Assembly: GCF_031458325.1 (NCBI RefSeq)
Contig: NZ_JAVDYG010000001.1
Location: forward strand, 3,038,001-3,102,000
From: Nocardioides marmoribigeumensis
Lineage (GTDB): Bacteria; Actinomycetota; Actinomycetes; Propionibacteriales; Nocardioidaceae
Direction of reading: 5' to 3'
Length of the DNA stretch: 64,000 bases
In this document: in pieces, positions 1-7,942 of the stretch
Numbering within the stretch: position 1 is the first letter of the stretch
Layout: each line of letters starts with the position of its first letter
The notes under the pieces: model-generated
The model's database searches: none
Told to the model about the DNA's origin: nothing
The model's input: the letters and a program-made list of their open reading frames with translations, nothing else
Program-made: the position numbers and the translations under genes

Positions 1-2
1 CC

Positions 3-971
3 CACCGGCAGGCCTACGACCTGCTCACCGAGGGCTTCGGCACCGGCATCAACGCTCCGCTCACCCTGGTCGTCGACCTGTCCGCCTCGGGGGCGTCCCG
101 GGCCGACCTGACCGACCTCACCCGGACGATCGCCGCGGTCCCGGGCATCGCGTCGGTGCGGCAGACGGTCTTCTCGGCCGATGGTGGGACCGCCGTGGTC
201 ACGGCCCTGCCGACCTCAGGTCCCGCGGACCTCGACACCTCGGCGACGATCGAGCGGGTGCGTGAGGTGGTCCCGGACAACGTCTACGTCACGGGTGTCA
301 CCGCGATCACCGACGACCTCAACGCCCAGCTCTCCCGGACCCTGCCGTGGTTCATCGGCGCGGTCGTCGGGGTGTCGTTCCTGCTGCTGATGCTGGTGTT
401 CCGCTCGATCGCGGTGCCGGCCAAGGCGGCGGTGATGAACGTGCTGTCGATCGGCGGGGCGTACGGCGTCCTCGTCGCGGTCTTCCAGTGGGGCTGGGGC
501 GCGGAGCTGCTCGGGCTCGACGGTCCGACGCCGATCACGTCCATGATCGTGGTGATCATGTTCCCGATCCTGTTCGGGCTGTCGATGGACTACGAGGTGT
601 TCCTGCTGTCGAGGATCCGCGAGGAGCACGCGCGGGTCGGCGACAACGCCGAGTCCGTCGCCCGTGGGCTTGCCGGCACGGGCCGCGTGGTCACCTCGGC
701 CGCGCTGATCATGGTCGCGGTGTTCCTCAGCTTCGTCGCGAGCCCGATCCCGTCGCTGAAGATGCTGGGACTCGGCCTGGCCGTCGCGGTCGCGATCGAC
801 GCGACGCTGGTCCGGATGCTCCTCGTGCCTGCGACGATGGCCCTGCTGGGCAAGGCGAACTGGTGGCTGCCCTCCTGGCTCGACCGGGTGCTCCCGCGGG
901 TCCAGGTCGAGGGCTCCAGCCCCTCGGTGCCCGTGGTCCCGGTCGCGGTCCTGGCCACCCAGGAGTCGTGA
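3..971 (+). CDS. MMPL-family transporter, 3' part (5' truncated)
   Basis: The reading frame is open from the left edge (frame 3) to a TGA at 969-971, so the N-terminal part of the protein is missing. The visible part begins in an extracytoplasmic loop (AYDLLTEGFGTGIN), which is typical of MMPL/RND-superfamily transporters of actinobacteria. It continues through about six hydrophobic segments, including the conserved stretch GLSMDYEVFLLSRIREEH that marks the family's second transmembrane block. MMPL proteins export lipids or hydrophobic small molecules with proton motive force. The substrate here cannot be deduced. The stop overlaps the ATG of the next gene (TGATGA context), so the two are probably co-transcribed. 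Confidence 0.93.
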   Translation, partial: HRQAYDLLTEGFGTGINAPLTLVVDLSASGASRADLTDLTRTIAAVPGIASVRQTVFSADGGTAVVTALPTSGPADLDTSATIERVREVVPDNVYVTGVTAITDDLNAQLSRTLPWFIGAVVGVSFLLLMLVFRSIAVPAKAAVMNVLSIGGAYGVLVAVFQWGWGAELLGLDGPTPITSMIVVIMFPILFGLSMDYEVFLLSRIREEHARVGDNAESVARGLAGTGRVVTSAALIMVAVFLSFVASPIPSLKMLGLGLAVAVAIDATLVRMLLVPATMALLGKANWWLPSWLDRVLPRVQVEGSSPSVPVVPVAVLATQES

Positions 972-1402
972 TGACCACGACGCTCACCACCACCGGGGTG
1001 ACAGGCGAGAGCCTGTCGCGGCGGCGGGTGGCACTGCTCCGCGCGGCGTACGGCTTCGTCGGTGTCGGTCTGGTCGTCGGCCGCTGGCCCCGGCTCCTGG
1101 ACGCCTCGGACCTGCCGCGCTACGAGGGCACGACCCTCGCCCTGCTCGGCGGGATGTCGGTGCTCATGCTGCTGGGGCTGCGCCACCCGACCCGGATGCT
1201 CCCGATGCTGGTCTTCGAGTCGCTGTGGAAGCTGATCTGGCTCGGCCTCGTCGGCCTGCCGCTGCTCCTGTCCGGTGACCTGGACGACGGCACCTCCGAG
1301 ACCCTGGTCAACTGCCTGTTCGTCGTGCCGGTCCTCGTCGCGGTCCCGTGGGGTCACGTCTGGCGGACCTACGTCGTCGCGCGCGGTGAGGCGTGGCGGT
1401 GA
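971..1402 (+). CDS. small four-helix membrane protein, function unknown
   Basis: A 143-aa protein starts at an ATG that overlaps the transporter stop. After a short polar N-terminus it has four hydrophobic segments, roughly residues 26-45, 58-75, 82-107 and 115-133, with little soluble sequence between them. This general pattern is common in small actinobacterial membrane proteins, but I do not recognise a named family. The end overlaps the GTG start of the next regulator by 10 bases. Transporter, membrane protein and regulator therefore look like one operon, and the small protein may assist the transporter or be controlled by the regulator. That role is inferred from position only. Confidence 0.8.
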   Translation: MTTTLTTTGVTGESLSRRRVALLRAAYGFVGVGLVVGRWPRLLDASDLPRYEGTTLALLGGMSVLMLLGLRHPTRMLPMLVFESLWKLIWLGLVGLPLLLSGDLDDGTSETLVNCLFVVPVLVAVPWGHVWRTYVVARGEAWR

Positions 1403-1971
1403 CGGCCGCGGTCGGTGCCCGCGTGCGGGACCTCCGCACGCGGCGCCGGCTCACCCTGGAGGACGTCTCCGCGCGGACCGGGATCTCCCGCAGCACCCTG
1501 TCCCGCCTCGAGAACGACCAGCGACGCCCGACGCTCGAGCTGCTGCTCGCGCTCGCCGCGGCGTACCGGGTCTCTCTCGACGACCTGGTCGGCGCCCCCG
1601 AGACGGGGGACCGGCGCCTCCGACCTCGGCCTCGGCGGGTGAAGGGCCGCGCGGTCGTGCCGCTGACTGCTGACCCGCACGGGGTGCAGGCGTGGAAGAT
1701 CGTGATCCCCGCTTCCCTCCGCGAGCCCGCACTCCGCGCGCACGAGGGCCGGGAGTGGCTCTACGTCCTCTCCGGACGTCTGCGTCTCGTGCTGGGTGGC
1801 GAGGACCTCGTGCTCGGCCCCGCCGAGGTCGCAGCGTTCGCCACGACGACCCCGCACTGGTTCGGGAGCACGGGTGAGAGCGACGTCGAGGTGCTCAGCC
1901 TCTACGACCGGCACGGCGACCGCGGCCACCTGCGGCCGGTGGTGGAGGTTGGCGGTGGGCGGCGAGGGTAA
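1393..1971 (+). CDS. XRE-family regulator with C-terminal cupin domain
   Basis: A 192-aa protein read from GTG 1393. Residues about 7-62 form a helix-turn-helix of the XRE/Cro type ([20 protein letters not shown], then [20 protein letters not shown]). Residues about 100-178 form a cupin_2 barrel ([49 protein letters not shown]). XRE-cupin proteins are normally repressors whose cupin binds a small ligand. It overlaps the upstream membrane gene and ends 40 bp before the acyl-CoA synthetase, so it may regulate the transporter genes, the PHA cluster or both. The ligand is unknown. Confidence 0.9.
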   Translation: MAVTAAVGARVRDLRTRRRLTLEDVSARTGISRSTLSRLENDQRRPTLELLLALAAAYRVSLDDLVGAPETGDRRLRPRPRRVKGRAVVPLTADPHGVQAWKIVIPASLREPALRAHEGREWLYVLSGRLRLVLGGEDLVLGPAEVAAFATTTPHWFGSTGESDVEVLSLYDRHGDRGHLRPVVEVGGGRRG

Positions 1972-2011
1972 GGGGCCTAGTGACCCACGTCACCCACTCT
2001 CGGAGGCCTTC

Positions 2012-3520
2012 GTGCCGAACCTCGCCACCCACCTGACCACGACAGCGGAAGCGCACGGCGACCGTCCCGCCGTGAAGCTCGACGACACGGTGCTCACCTA
2101 CGACCAGCTGCTCGACGGGGCGCGCCGCGTCACCTCGCTGCTCAGGTCCAAGGGCATCGAGCCGGGGGACCGCATCGGCCTGGTGCTCCCCAACGTGCCT
2201 CACTTCCCCGTGCTCTTCTACGGCGCGGTCGCGGCCGGCGCGGTCGTCGTACCGATGAACCCGCTGCTCAAGGCGCGCGAGGTGGAGTACTACCTCGAGG
2301 ACTCCGGCGCCTCGCTGGTGTTCGCCTGGGAGGAGATGGCCGACGAGGCGACCAAGGGCGCGAAGGCGGTCGACATCGAGTGCATCCCGGTCGAGGCCCA
2401 GGGGTTCCTCGGGCTGCTCGCCGAGCACGAGCCCGACGACGAGGTGGTCGAGCGTGCCGACGACGACACCATGGTCCTGCTCTACACCTCGGGCACCACC
2501 GGGCAGCCCAAGGGCGCCGAGCTCACGCACCACAACATGGTCACCAACGCCCTCACCAGCGCCGAGACCCTCGTGGAGCTGAGCGAGGAGGACGTCGTGA
2601 TGGGGTGCCTCCCGCTGTTCCACTGCTTCGGCCTGACCTGCGGGCTCAACGCGGCGGTGGCCAAGGGCGCCTGCCTCACCCTCATCCCGCGCTTCGACGC
2701 CGCCAAGGCGCTCAAGGTGGTCGGCCGCGACGGCGTCACCGTCTTCGAGGGCGTCCCGACGATGTACGCCGGCATGCTGCACGCGGACAACGCCGACGAC
2801 GCCGACATGTCGTCACTTCGCACCTGCATCTCCGGCGGTGCGGCGATGCCCGCGGAGGTGATGAAGGCGTTCGAGAAGACCTTCGACTGCATGGTGCTGG
2901 AGGGCTACGGCCTGTCCGAGACCTCGCCGGTGGCGTCGTTCAACCGGCCCGATCGGGAGCGCAAGCCGGGCACGATCGGCACTCCCGTGCGCGGGGTGGA
3001 GATGAAGCTGATCGACGACGAGGGCAACGACGTCGCCGGCGACGGGGAGGTCGGCGAGATCGCGATCAAGGGCGAGAACGTGATGAGGGGCTACTGGGGT
3101 CGGGAGGACGCGACCGCCGAGGCGATCGTCGACGGCTGGTTCCGCAGCGGCGACCTGGCCACGGTCGACGAGGAGGGCTACTTCACGATCGTCGACCGCA
3201 AGAAGGACCTGATCATCCGCGGCGGCTACAACGTCTACCCGCTGGAGGTCGAGGAAGCGCTCTACGAGCACGACGCGGTGGGTGAGGTCGCCGTGGTCGG
3301 CCTCCCGCACGACGACCTGGGCGAGGAGGTCGGCGCGGCCGTCGCGCTCAAGGCCGGCAAGGAGGCCACCGAGGACGAGCTCAAGGAGTTCGCCAAGGAG
3401 CAGCTCGCCGCCTACAAGTACCCCCGCGTCATCTGGATCGTGGACGAGCTGCCCAAGGGACCGACCGGCAAGATCCTGCGACGCGAGGTGTCGCCTCCCG
3501 ACTCCGAGAGGAGCGAGTGA
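2012..3520 (+). CDS. acyl-CoA synthetase (AMP-forming), FadD-like
   Basis: A 502-aa ANL-superfamily adenylating enzyme that activates a carboxylic acid, probably a fatty acid, to acyl-CoA. The P-loop is [11 protein letters not shown]. The A5 region is [11 protein letters not shown], the ATP-binding Asp lies in [15 protein letters not shown], the hinge follows in [16 protein letters not shown], and the catalytic Lys is in [11 protein letters not shown] near the C-terminus. The GTG at 2012 is chosen because it follows CGGAGG by a normal distance and MPNLATHL is the usual family N-terminus; upstream in-frame sequence is non-homologous. It ends in an ATGA overlap with PhaC, so its product probably feeds the PHA or beta-oxidation enzymes that follow. 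Substrate chain length cannot be read from the sequence. Confidence 0.95.
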   Translation: MPNLATHLTTTAEAHGDRPAVKLDDTVLTYDQLLDGARRVTSLLRSKGIEPGDRIGLVLPNVPHFPVLFYGAVAAGAVVVPMNPLLKAREVEYYLEDSGASLVFAWEEMADEATKGAKAVDIECIPVEAQGFLGLLAEHEPDDEVVERADDDTMVLLYTSGTTGQPKGAELTHHNMVTNALTSAETLVELSEEDVVMGCLPLFHCFGLTCGLNAAVAKGACLTLIPRFDAAKALKVVGRDGVTVFEGVPTMYAGMLHADNADDADMSSLRTCISGGAAMPAEVMKAFEKTFDCMVLEGYGLSETSPVASFNRPDRERKPGTIGTPVRGVEMKLIDDEGNDVAGDGEVGEIAIKGENVMRGYWGREDATAEAIVDGWFRSGDLATVDEEGYFTIVDRKKDLIIRGGYNVYPLEVEEALYEHDAVGEVAVVGLPHDDLGEEVGAAVALKAGKEATEDELKEFAKEQLAAYKYPRVIWIVDELPKGPTGKILRREVSPPDSERSE

Positions 3521-5259
3521 TGACCGCGACGACGAACGAGTCGCAGGCGCAGGAGCGCATCGACGCCGCGGAGGACGTGGGCCACGACACCGGCGACGAG
3601 CTGTCCATGCCGCTGGACCTGCTGCTCGCCGACGCCGCGAGCAGCCCGTTGCGGCGGTTCCTGCCCGGCATGTCCGGGGTCCGCTTCGCGGCCGGCCTGG
3701 CGCGGCACCCGCGCCGCGTGGTCCGTCGTACGGCGGGGCTCGGGGTCGAGCTGGCCAAGGTCGGCCTGGGCAGGTCGGAGGTGGAGCCGCACGCCAAGAA
3801 CCGCCGCTTCTCCGACGAGGCGTGGGCGGGCAACCCGCTGTTCAAGCGGACGCTGCAGGGCTACCTCGCGTGGGGCGAGGCGATGCGCGGGCTGGTCGAC
3901 GACGCCGACCTCGGGTGGGGCGACGACCAGCGGATGACCTTCATCCTGGACAACCTCGTCGAGGCGTCCGCGCCGAGCAACAACCCGTTCCTCAACCCCA
4001 AGGTGATCAAGCGGATCCTCGACACCGGCGGAGGCAACCTGGTCGAGGGCGGCAAGCGGCTGGTGCGCGACTTCGCCACCGCGCCGCGGGTGCCGTCGAT
4101 GGTCGAACCGGACGCCTTCGAGGTCGGCGAGGACATCGCGATCACGCCCGGCGAGGTGGTGTTCCGCACCGACGTGTTCGAGCTGATCCAGTACGCCCCG
4201 CAGACCGGCAAGGTGCGCGAGGTGCCGCTGCTGATCGTGCCGCCGACGATCAACAAGTACTACGTGATCGACCTGGCCGAGGGGCGCAGCCTGGTGGAGC
4301 ACCTGGTGCAGCAGGGGCAGCAGGTCTTCTGCATCTCCTGGCGCAACCCGGACGCGCGGCACGCCGACTGGGGGCTGGACACCTACGGCCAGGCGATCCT
4401 GGAGGCGATGCAGGCCGCGCAGGACGTCTCCGAGCAGGACAAGGTCGCGATGCTGGGCATCTGCTCCGGCGGGATGATCGCCTCGATGGTGCTGGCGCAC
4501 CTGGCGGCCATCGGCGAGCTCGACCGCGTCGCGGCGTACTCCCTGGCGGTGACGGTGCTCGACCAGGAGCAGGCCGGTCTGCCGAGCGCGCTGCTGTCGC
4601 ACAAGTCGGCGGCGGCCTCGACCCGGGCCTCGCGGGAGAAGGGCTACCTCGACGGCCGCGCGCTGGCCGAGATCTTCGCGTGGCTGCGGCCCAACGACCT
4701 CATCTGGAACTACTGGGTGAACAACTACCTGATGGGCCATGCCCCCAAGGCGTTCGACATCCTCTACTGGAACGCCGACTCGGTGCGGATGACCGCGGCG
4801 ATGCACCGCGACTTCATGGACCTCGCGATCCGCAACGCGCTGACCGAGGCCGGCGCGTCCGAGATGCTCGGCTCCAAGGTGGACCTGGCCAAGATCGACG
4901 TGGACTCCTACGTCGTGGCCGGGATCGCCGACCACCTGTGCAAGTGGGAGTCCTGCTACCGCACGACGCAGCTGTTCGGGGGTGACTCGCGGTTCGTGCT
5001 CTCCACGAGCGGTCACATCGCGGCGATGGTCAACCCTCCGGGCAACGAGAAGGCGTCGTTCCAGACCGCGTCGGAGAACCCACCGGAGGCGTCGGGGTGG
5101 CTGGAGAAGGCGTCCAAGGTCAAGGGGAGCTGGTGGGAGGACTACGTCGGCTGGCTGGCCGAGCGCACCGGCGACGAGCGGGACAAGCCGGAGCGCCTGG
5201 GGTCGGAGGGCTACGAGCCGCTGTGCGCAGCGCCGGGCACCTATGTCCATGACCGCTGA
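3520..5259 (+). CDS. phaC: polyhydroxyalkanoate synthase
   Basis: A 579-aa alpha/beta-hydrolase-fold polymerase that joins (R)-3-hydroxyacyl-CoA units into PHA granules. The lipase-like box is GICSGG with the nucleophilic Cys at residue 315. The catalytic Asp and His lie in the C-terminal part, the His within STSGHIAAMVNPPGN. The long N-terminal domain (NRRFSDEAWAGNPLFKRTLQGY-type sequence, residues about 85-110) and the length fit class I/II single-subunit synthases rather than the shorter class III PhaC. The ATG at 3520 overlaps the upstream TGA and follows GAGAGGAG. Neighbours are an acyl-CoA synthetase upstream and a PhaZ-like depolymerase downstream, which supports the assignment. No phasin gene is visible here. 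Confidence 0.96.
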   Translation: MTATTNESQAQERIDAAEDVGHDTGDELSMPLDLLLADAASSPLRRFLPGMSGVRFAAGLARHPRRVVRRTAGLGVELAKVGLGRSEVEPHAKNRRFSDEAWAGNPLFKRTLQGYLAWGEAMRGLVDDADLGWGDDQRMTFILDNLVEASAPSNNPFLNPKVIKRILDTGGGNLVEGGKRLVRDFATAPRVPSMVEPDAFEVGEDIAITPGEVVFRTDVFELIQYAPQTGKVREVPLLIVPPTINKYYVIDLAEGRSLVEHLVQQGQQVFCISWRNPDARHADWGLDTYGQAILEAMQAAQDVSEQDKVAMLGICSGGMIASMVLAHLAAIGELDRVAAYSLAVTVLDQEQAGLPSALLSHKSAAASTRASREKGYLDGRALAEIFAWLRPNDLIWNYWVNNYLMGHAPKAFDILYWNADSVRMTAAMHRDFMDLAIRNALTEAGASEMLGSKVDLAKIDVDSYVVAGIADHLCKWESCYRTTQLFGGDSRFVLSTSGHIAAMVNPPGNEKASFQTASENPPEASGWLEKASKVKGSWWEDYVGWLAERTGDERDKPERLGSEGYEPLCAAPGTYVHDR

Positions 5260-6094
5260 GCCCGTCGCCCTGCCCGATCGCGTCCGCACCGTCACGGTGC
5301 GGCGGATCGCGGTGCGCGTCTCGACGCGGGCCGCGGCGGGACGCTACGTCAACGAGCCACCGCTCCTGCTGTGCAACGGGATCGGGGTCAGTCTCGAGGT
5401 GCTGCAGCCGTTCGTCGACGCGCTGCATCCCCACCGTGGCGTGGTGCGCTTCGACGTGCCGGGGGTCGGCGGGAGCCCGCTGCCGCCGTACCCCTACACG
5501 GTGGCGGGGCTCGCCTCCTGGGTGACGGCGCTGATGGCCTCGCTGGGCCACACCCGCTTCGACGTGCTCGGCCTGTCGTGGGGCGGCGGGCTGGCGCAGC
5601 AGCTGGCGGTGCAGTCGCCTCGCCGGGTGCGTCGCGTGGTCCTGACCGCGACCGGCACCGGCTGGATGATGAAGCCGGCGCACCCCCGTGTGCTGGCCAA
5701 GATGATGACGCCGCGGCGTCACCGCGACCCGGCGTACGCCGCGTCGATCGCCGCGGAGATCTACGGCGGCACGATGCGCAGCAACCCCGAGGTCGGGGCG
5801 TCGCTGCTGCACGCGGCGACGCGGTCGGGACCGAAGCGGGGCTACTACTACCAGCTGCTCGCGATGACGGGCTGGACGAGCCTGCCGTTCCTGGGCCTGC
5901 TGCGGCAGCCGACGCTGGTGATGGGCGGCAAGGACGACCCGATCATCCCGGTGGAGAACCCGCTGATGCAGGCGCGCCTGATCCCTCACGCGCGGCTGCA
6001 TCTCTACGACGGTGGCCACCTGGGCATCGTGACCGAGGCCGCGGAGCTGGCTCCTGTGGTCGACGCCTTCCTGGACGAGGAGCTGTCCGCATGA
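5243..6094 (+). CDS. phaZ: intracellular PHA depolymerase, alpha/beta hydrolase
   Basis: A 283-aa alpha/beta hydrolase. From memory it resembles medium-chain-length PHA depolymerases of the Pseudomonas PhaZ type: LLCNGIGVSLE near the N-terminus, then FDVPGVGGSPLPPYPY, the nucleophile elbow GLSWGG (Ser 112), PRRHRDPAYAASIAAEIYGG, the acidic residue in GGKDDPIIP, and the His in DGGHLGI. It would hydrolyse stored PHA to hydroxy acids. Two ATGs (5243 and 5249) are possible. Both lie inside the last codons of phaC, so translation is coupled. The end overlaps the acyl-CoA dehydrogenase start (ATGA). A PhaZ of this type next to a long PhaC suggests medium-chain monomers, but this is inference. Confidence 0.88.
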   Translation: MSMTAEPVALPDRVRTVTVRRIAVRVSTRAAAGRYVNEPPLLLCNGIGVSLEVLQPFVDALHPHRGVVRFDVPGVGGSPLPPYPYTVAGLASWVTALMASLGHTRFDVLGLSWGGGLAQQLAVQSPRRVRRVVLTATGTGWMMKPAHPRVLAKMMTPRRHRDPAYAASIAAEIYGGTMRSNPEVGASLLHAATRSGPKRGYYYQLLAMTGWTSLPFLGLLRQPTLVMGGKDDPIIPVENPLMQARLIPHARLHLYDGGHLGIVTEAAELAPVVDAFLDEELSA

Positions 6095-7290
6095 CCGATC
6101 TCGAGGGCCACCTGCTCGAGGACTCGCCCGCCTCGGACTTCCTCGGCTTCGAGCTGCTGCTCGAGGAGGAGGACCGCTCGCTCCTGAGCAGCGTCCGCGC
6201 CTTCATGACGCGTGAGGTCGAGCCGGTGATCAACGACTACTGGACGCGCGCCGAGTTCCCGCACGACCTCGTGCCCGGGCTGGCGAAGCTCGGGATCGCG
6301 GGCTTGGCGTACGACGGGCCCGGCTGCCCTGCCCGCGGCGCACTCGTCGACGGCCTGGTCAACATGGAGATGTCGCGGGTCGACCCGTCGATGGGGACGT
6401 TCCTCGGGGTCCACGGCGGCCTGGCGATGGGCTCCATCCAGCTGTGCGGCTCCGACGAGCAGCGTTCTCGTTGGCTGCCGGCCATGGCGCGGATGGAGCT
6501 GATCGGCGCCTTCGGCCTCACCGAGCCCGACGTCGGCTCGGCCATCTCGGCCGGCCTCGCCACCTCGGCTCGACGGGACGGCGACGACTGGATCCTCAAC
6601 GGCGCCAAGAAGTGGATCGGCAACGCCGCCTTCGCCGACCTGGTCATCATCTGGGCCCGCGACACCGACGACGGCGAGGTCAAGGGCTTCGTCGTCGAGA
6701 AGGGCACCGAGGGGATGGAGTTCTCCAAGCAGGAGGACAAGATCGCCCTGCGCGTCGTCCAGAACGCCGAGATCACCCTGACCGACGTACGCGTCCCGGA
6801 GACGAACCGCCTGCAGGAGGCCGACAGCTTCCGCGCCACCGCGAACGTCCTGCGCGTCACCCGGATGAGCGTCGCCTGGGCCGCGGCCGGCTGCGCCCGG
6901 GGAGCCTTCGAGCACGCCCTGCGCTACACCAAGCAGCGCGAGCAGTTCGGCCGCCCGATAGCGTCGTTCCAGATGGTGCAGGACCTGCTTGTCAAGATGC
7001 TCTCCAACGTCACCGCGGCGACCGCGATGAACGTCCGTGCGTCGCAGCTGCAGGAGGCCGGGCTCCTGCGTGACGAGCACGCGTCACTGTGCAAGGCGCA
7101 CTCGACCGTGCGCATGCGGGAGACGGTCGGCTGGGCGCGGGAGGTGCTGGGCGGCAACGGGATCCTGCTCGAGCACCACGTCGGGCGGTTCGTGGCGGAT
7201 GCTGAGGCGCTGTACTCCTACGAGGGCACGCGGGAGATGAACACCCTGATCGTGGGGCGCGCGATCACGGGAGAGAGCGCCTTCGTCTGA
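6091..7290 (+). CDS. acyl-CoA dehydrogenase, glutaryl-CoA dehydrogenase-like
   Basis: A 399-aa flavoprotein of the acyl-CoA dehydrogenase superfamily. It has the N-terminal helical domain, the middle beta domain (GAFGLTEPDVGSAISAGLAT and NGAKKWIGNAAFADLVIIWA) and the C-terminal helical domain (YTKQREQFGRPIASFQMVQ, EVLGGNGI). The candidate catalytic Glu is in YSYEGTREMNTLIVGRAITG at the C-terminus, the position used by glutaryl-CoA and short-chain dehydrogenases. It probably oxidises an acyl-CoA produced by the upstream synthetase. The ATG overlaps the depolymerase stop, making this the last gene of the PHA-linked cluster. The exact substrate is uncertain. Confidence 0.93.
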   Translation: MTDLEGHLLEDSPASDFLGFELLLEEEDRSLLSSVRAFMTREVEPVINDYWTRAEFPHDLVPGLAKLGIAGLAYDGPGCPARGALVDGLVNMEMSRVDPSMGTFLGVHGGLAMGSIQLCGSDEQRSRWLPAMARMELIGAFGLTEPDVGSAISAGLATSARRDGDDWILNGAKKWIGNAAFADLVIIWARDTDDGEVKGFVVEKGTEGMEFSKQEDKIALRVVQNAEITLTDVRVPETNRLQEADSFRATANVLRVTRMSVAWAAAGCARGAFEHALRYTKQREQFGRPIASFQMVQDLLVKMLSNVTAATAMNVRASQLQEAGLLRDEHASLCKAHSTVRMRETVGWAREVLGGNGILLEHHVGRFVADAEALYSYEGTREMNTLIVGRAITGESAFV

Positions 7291-7369
7291 GCGCTCTGTC
7301 GCGCGGCTAAGAGGTCGGTTCGCCCAGGTCCACGTCGCTGATTGCCGCAACGACCGGTCGCTTCTGGGG

Positions 7370-7381
7370 CACACTGGTGTG
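7370..7381. repeat. short palindrome abutting a start codon
   Basis: CACAC-TG-GTGTG is a perfect inverted repeat ending one base before the ATG at 7382. No Shine-Dalgarno sequence is visible, so the downstream gene may be leaderless, and the palindrome may then overlap the promoter or the transcription start. Confidence 0.4.
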
Positions 7382-7846
7382 ATGACGACCTGGGTGACGT
7401 ACTGGTCCGGACCCACAGCCAGCGACGCCGAGGGCGGACCCGTTGACCACGTTGCATCAAGCCAGTTCGGCGACGCCGGTCTATCTACGGACGACACCGT
7501 CTACGTCATCAGCTACGTAGCGGGGACTTTGCATGTGGTGACGTCTCTGAGAGTGGATTGCGTCGTCTCCGGGCCGGTGGCCGAGCAGATTCTCAAGCGC
7601 AAGGACCTGTGGTCAGCCCCTTGGCACGTCATCGCACAGGCCGAGTCGGTGCAGGAAGCGACAATGGCAGCGACGCTGACGAGTCGGCAGCTTTCGCAGA
7701 TGAGGTTCATCAACAGAGACGGCAGCACGGCTCCTCCAGCACGCAACAAGAAAGGCCAGATCGATCCGCAGACGTTCCGCAGCACACGGCAGATCGATGG
7801 GTCGACCGCAGCCATGCTGGAGGCAGTGCTGACAGGAAGTCGCTGA
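7382..7846 (+). CDS. hypothetical protein, possible PUA/EVE-like fold
   Basis: A 154-aa protein with a start at ATG 7382; GTG 7379 is also in frame. The pattern TDDTVYVISYVAGTLHVVTSLRVD followed by LWSAPWHVIAQAES looks like a small beta-rich module of the PUA/EVE/ASCH kind, which often senses modified bases or RNA. This is a fold guess, not a recognised family. Codon use is less G/C-biased than in the PHA genes upstream, so this gene marks the left edge of the accessory region. It lies 96 bp before the SIR2 gene on the same strand and the two may work together. Confidence 0.7.
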   Translation: MTTWVTYWSGPTASDAEGGPVDHVASSQFGDAGLSTDDTVYVISYVAGTLHVVTSLRVDCVVSGPVAEQILKRKDLWSAPWHVIAQAESVQEATMAATLTSRQLSQMRFINRDGSTAPPARNKKGQIDPQTFRSTRQIDGSTAAMLEAVLTGSR

Positions 7847-7942
7847 CCCGATCCAGGGCTTACTGTCGCGCTGGTCGGAGCAGTCGGCCACCTTCAGTGC
7901 AGCTGTTGGATAGCTGACGCGTGCCATGGACATGATGGCTGC

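Noticed and set aside
3412-5295. Long minus-strand open frame opposite phaC
   Set aside because: Its residues are Arg/His/Asp/Leu repeats typical of the antisense of a high-GC gene, and phaC on the plus strand has clear catalytic motifs.
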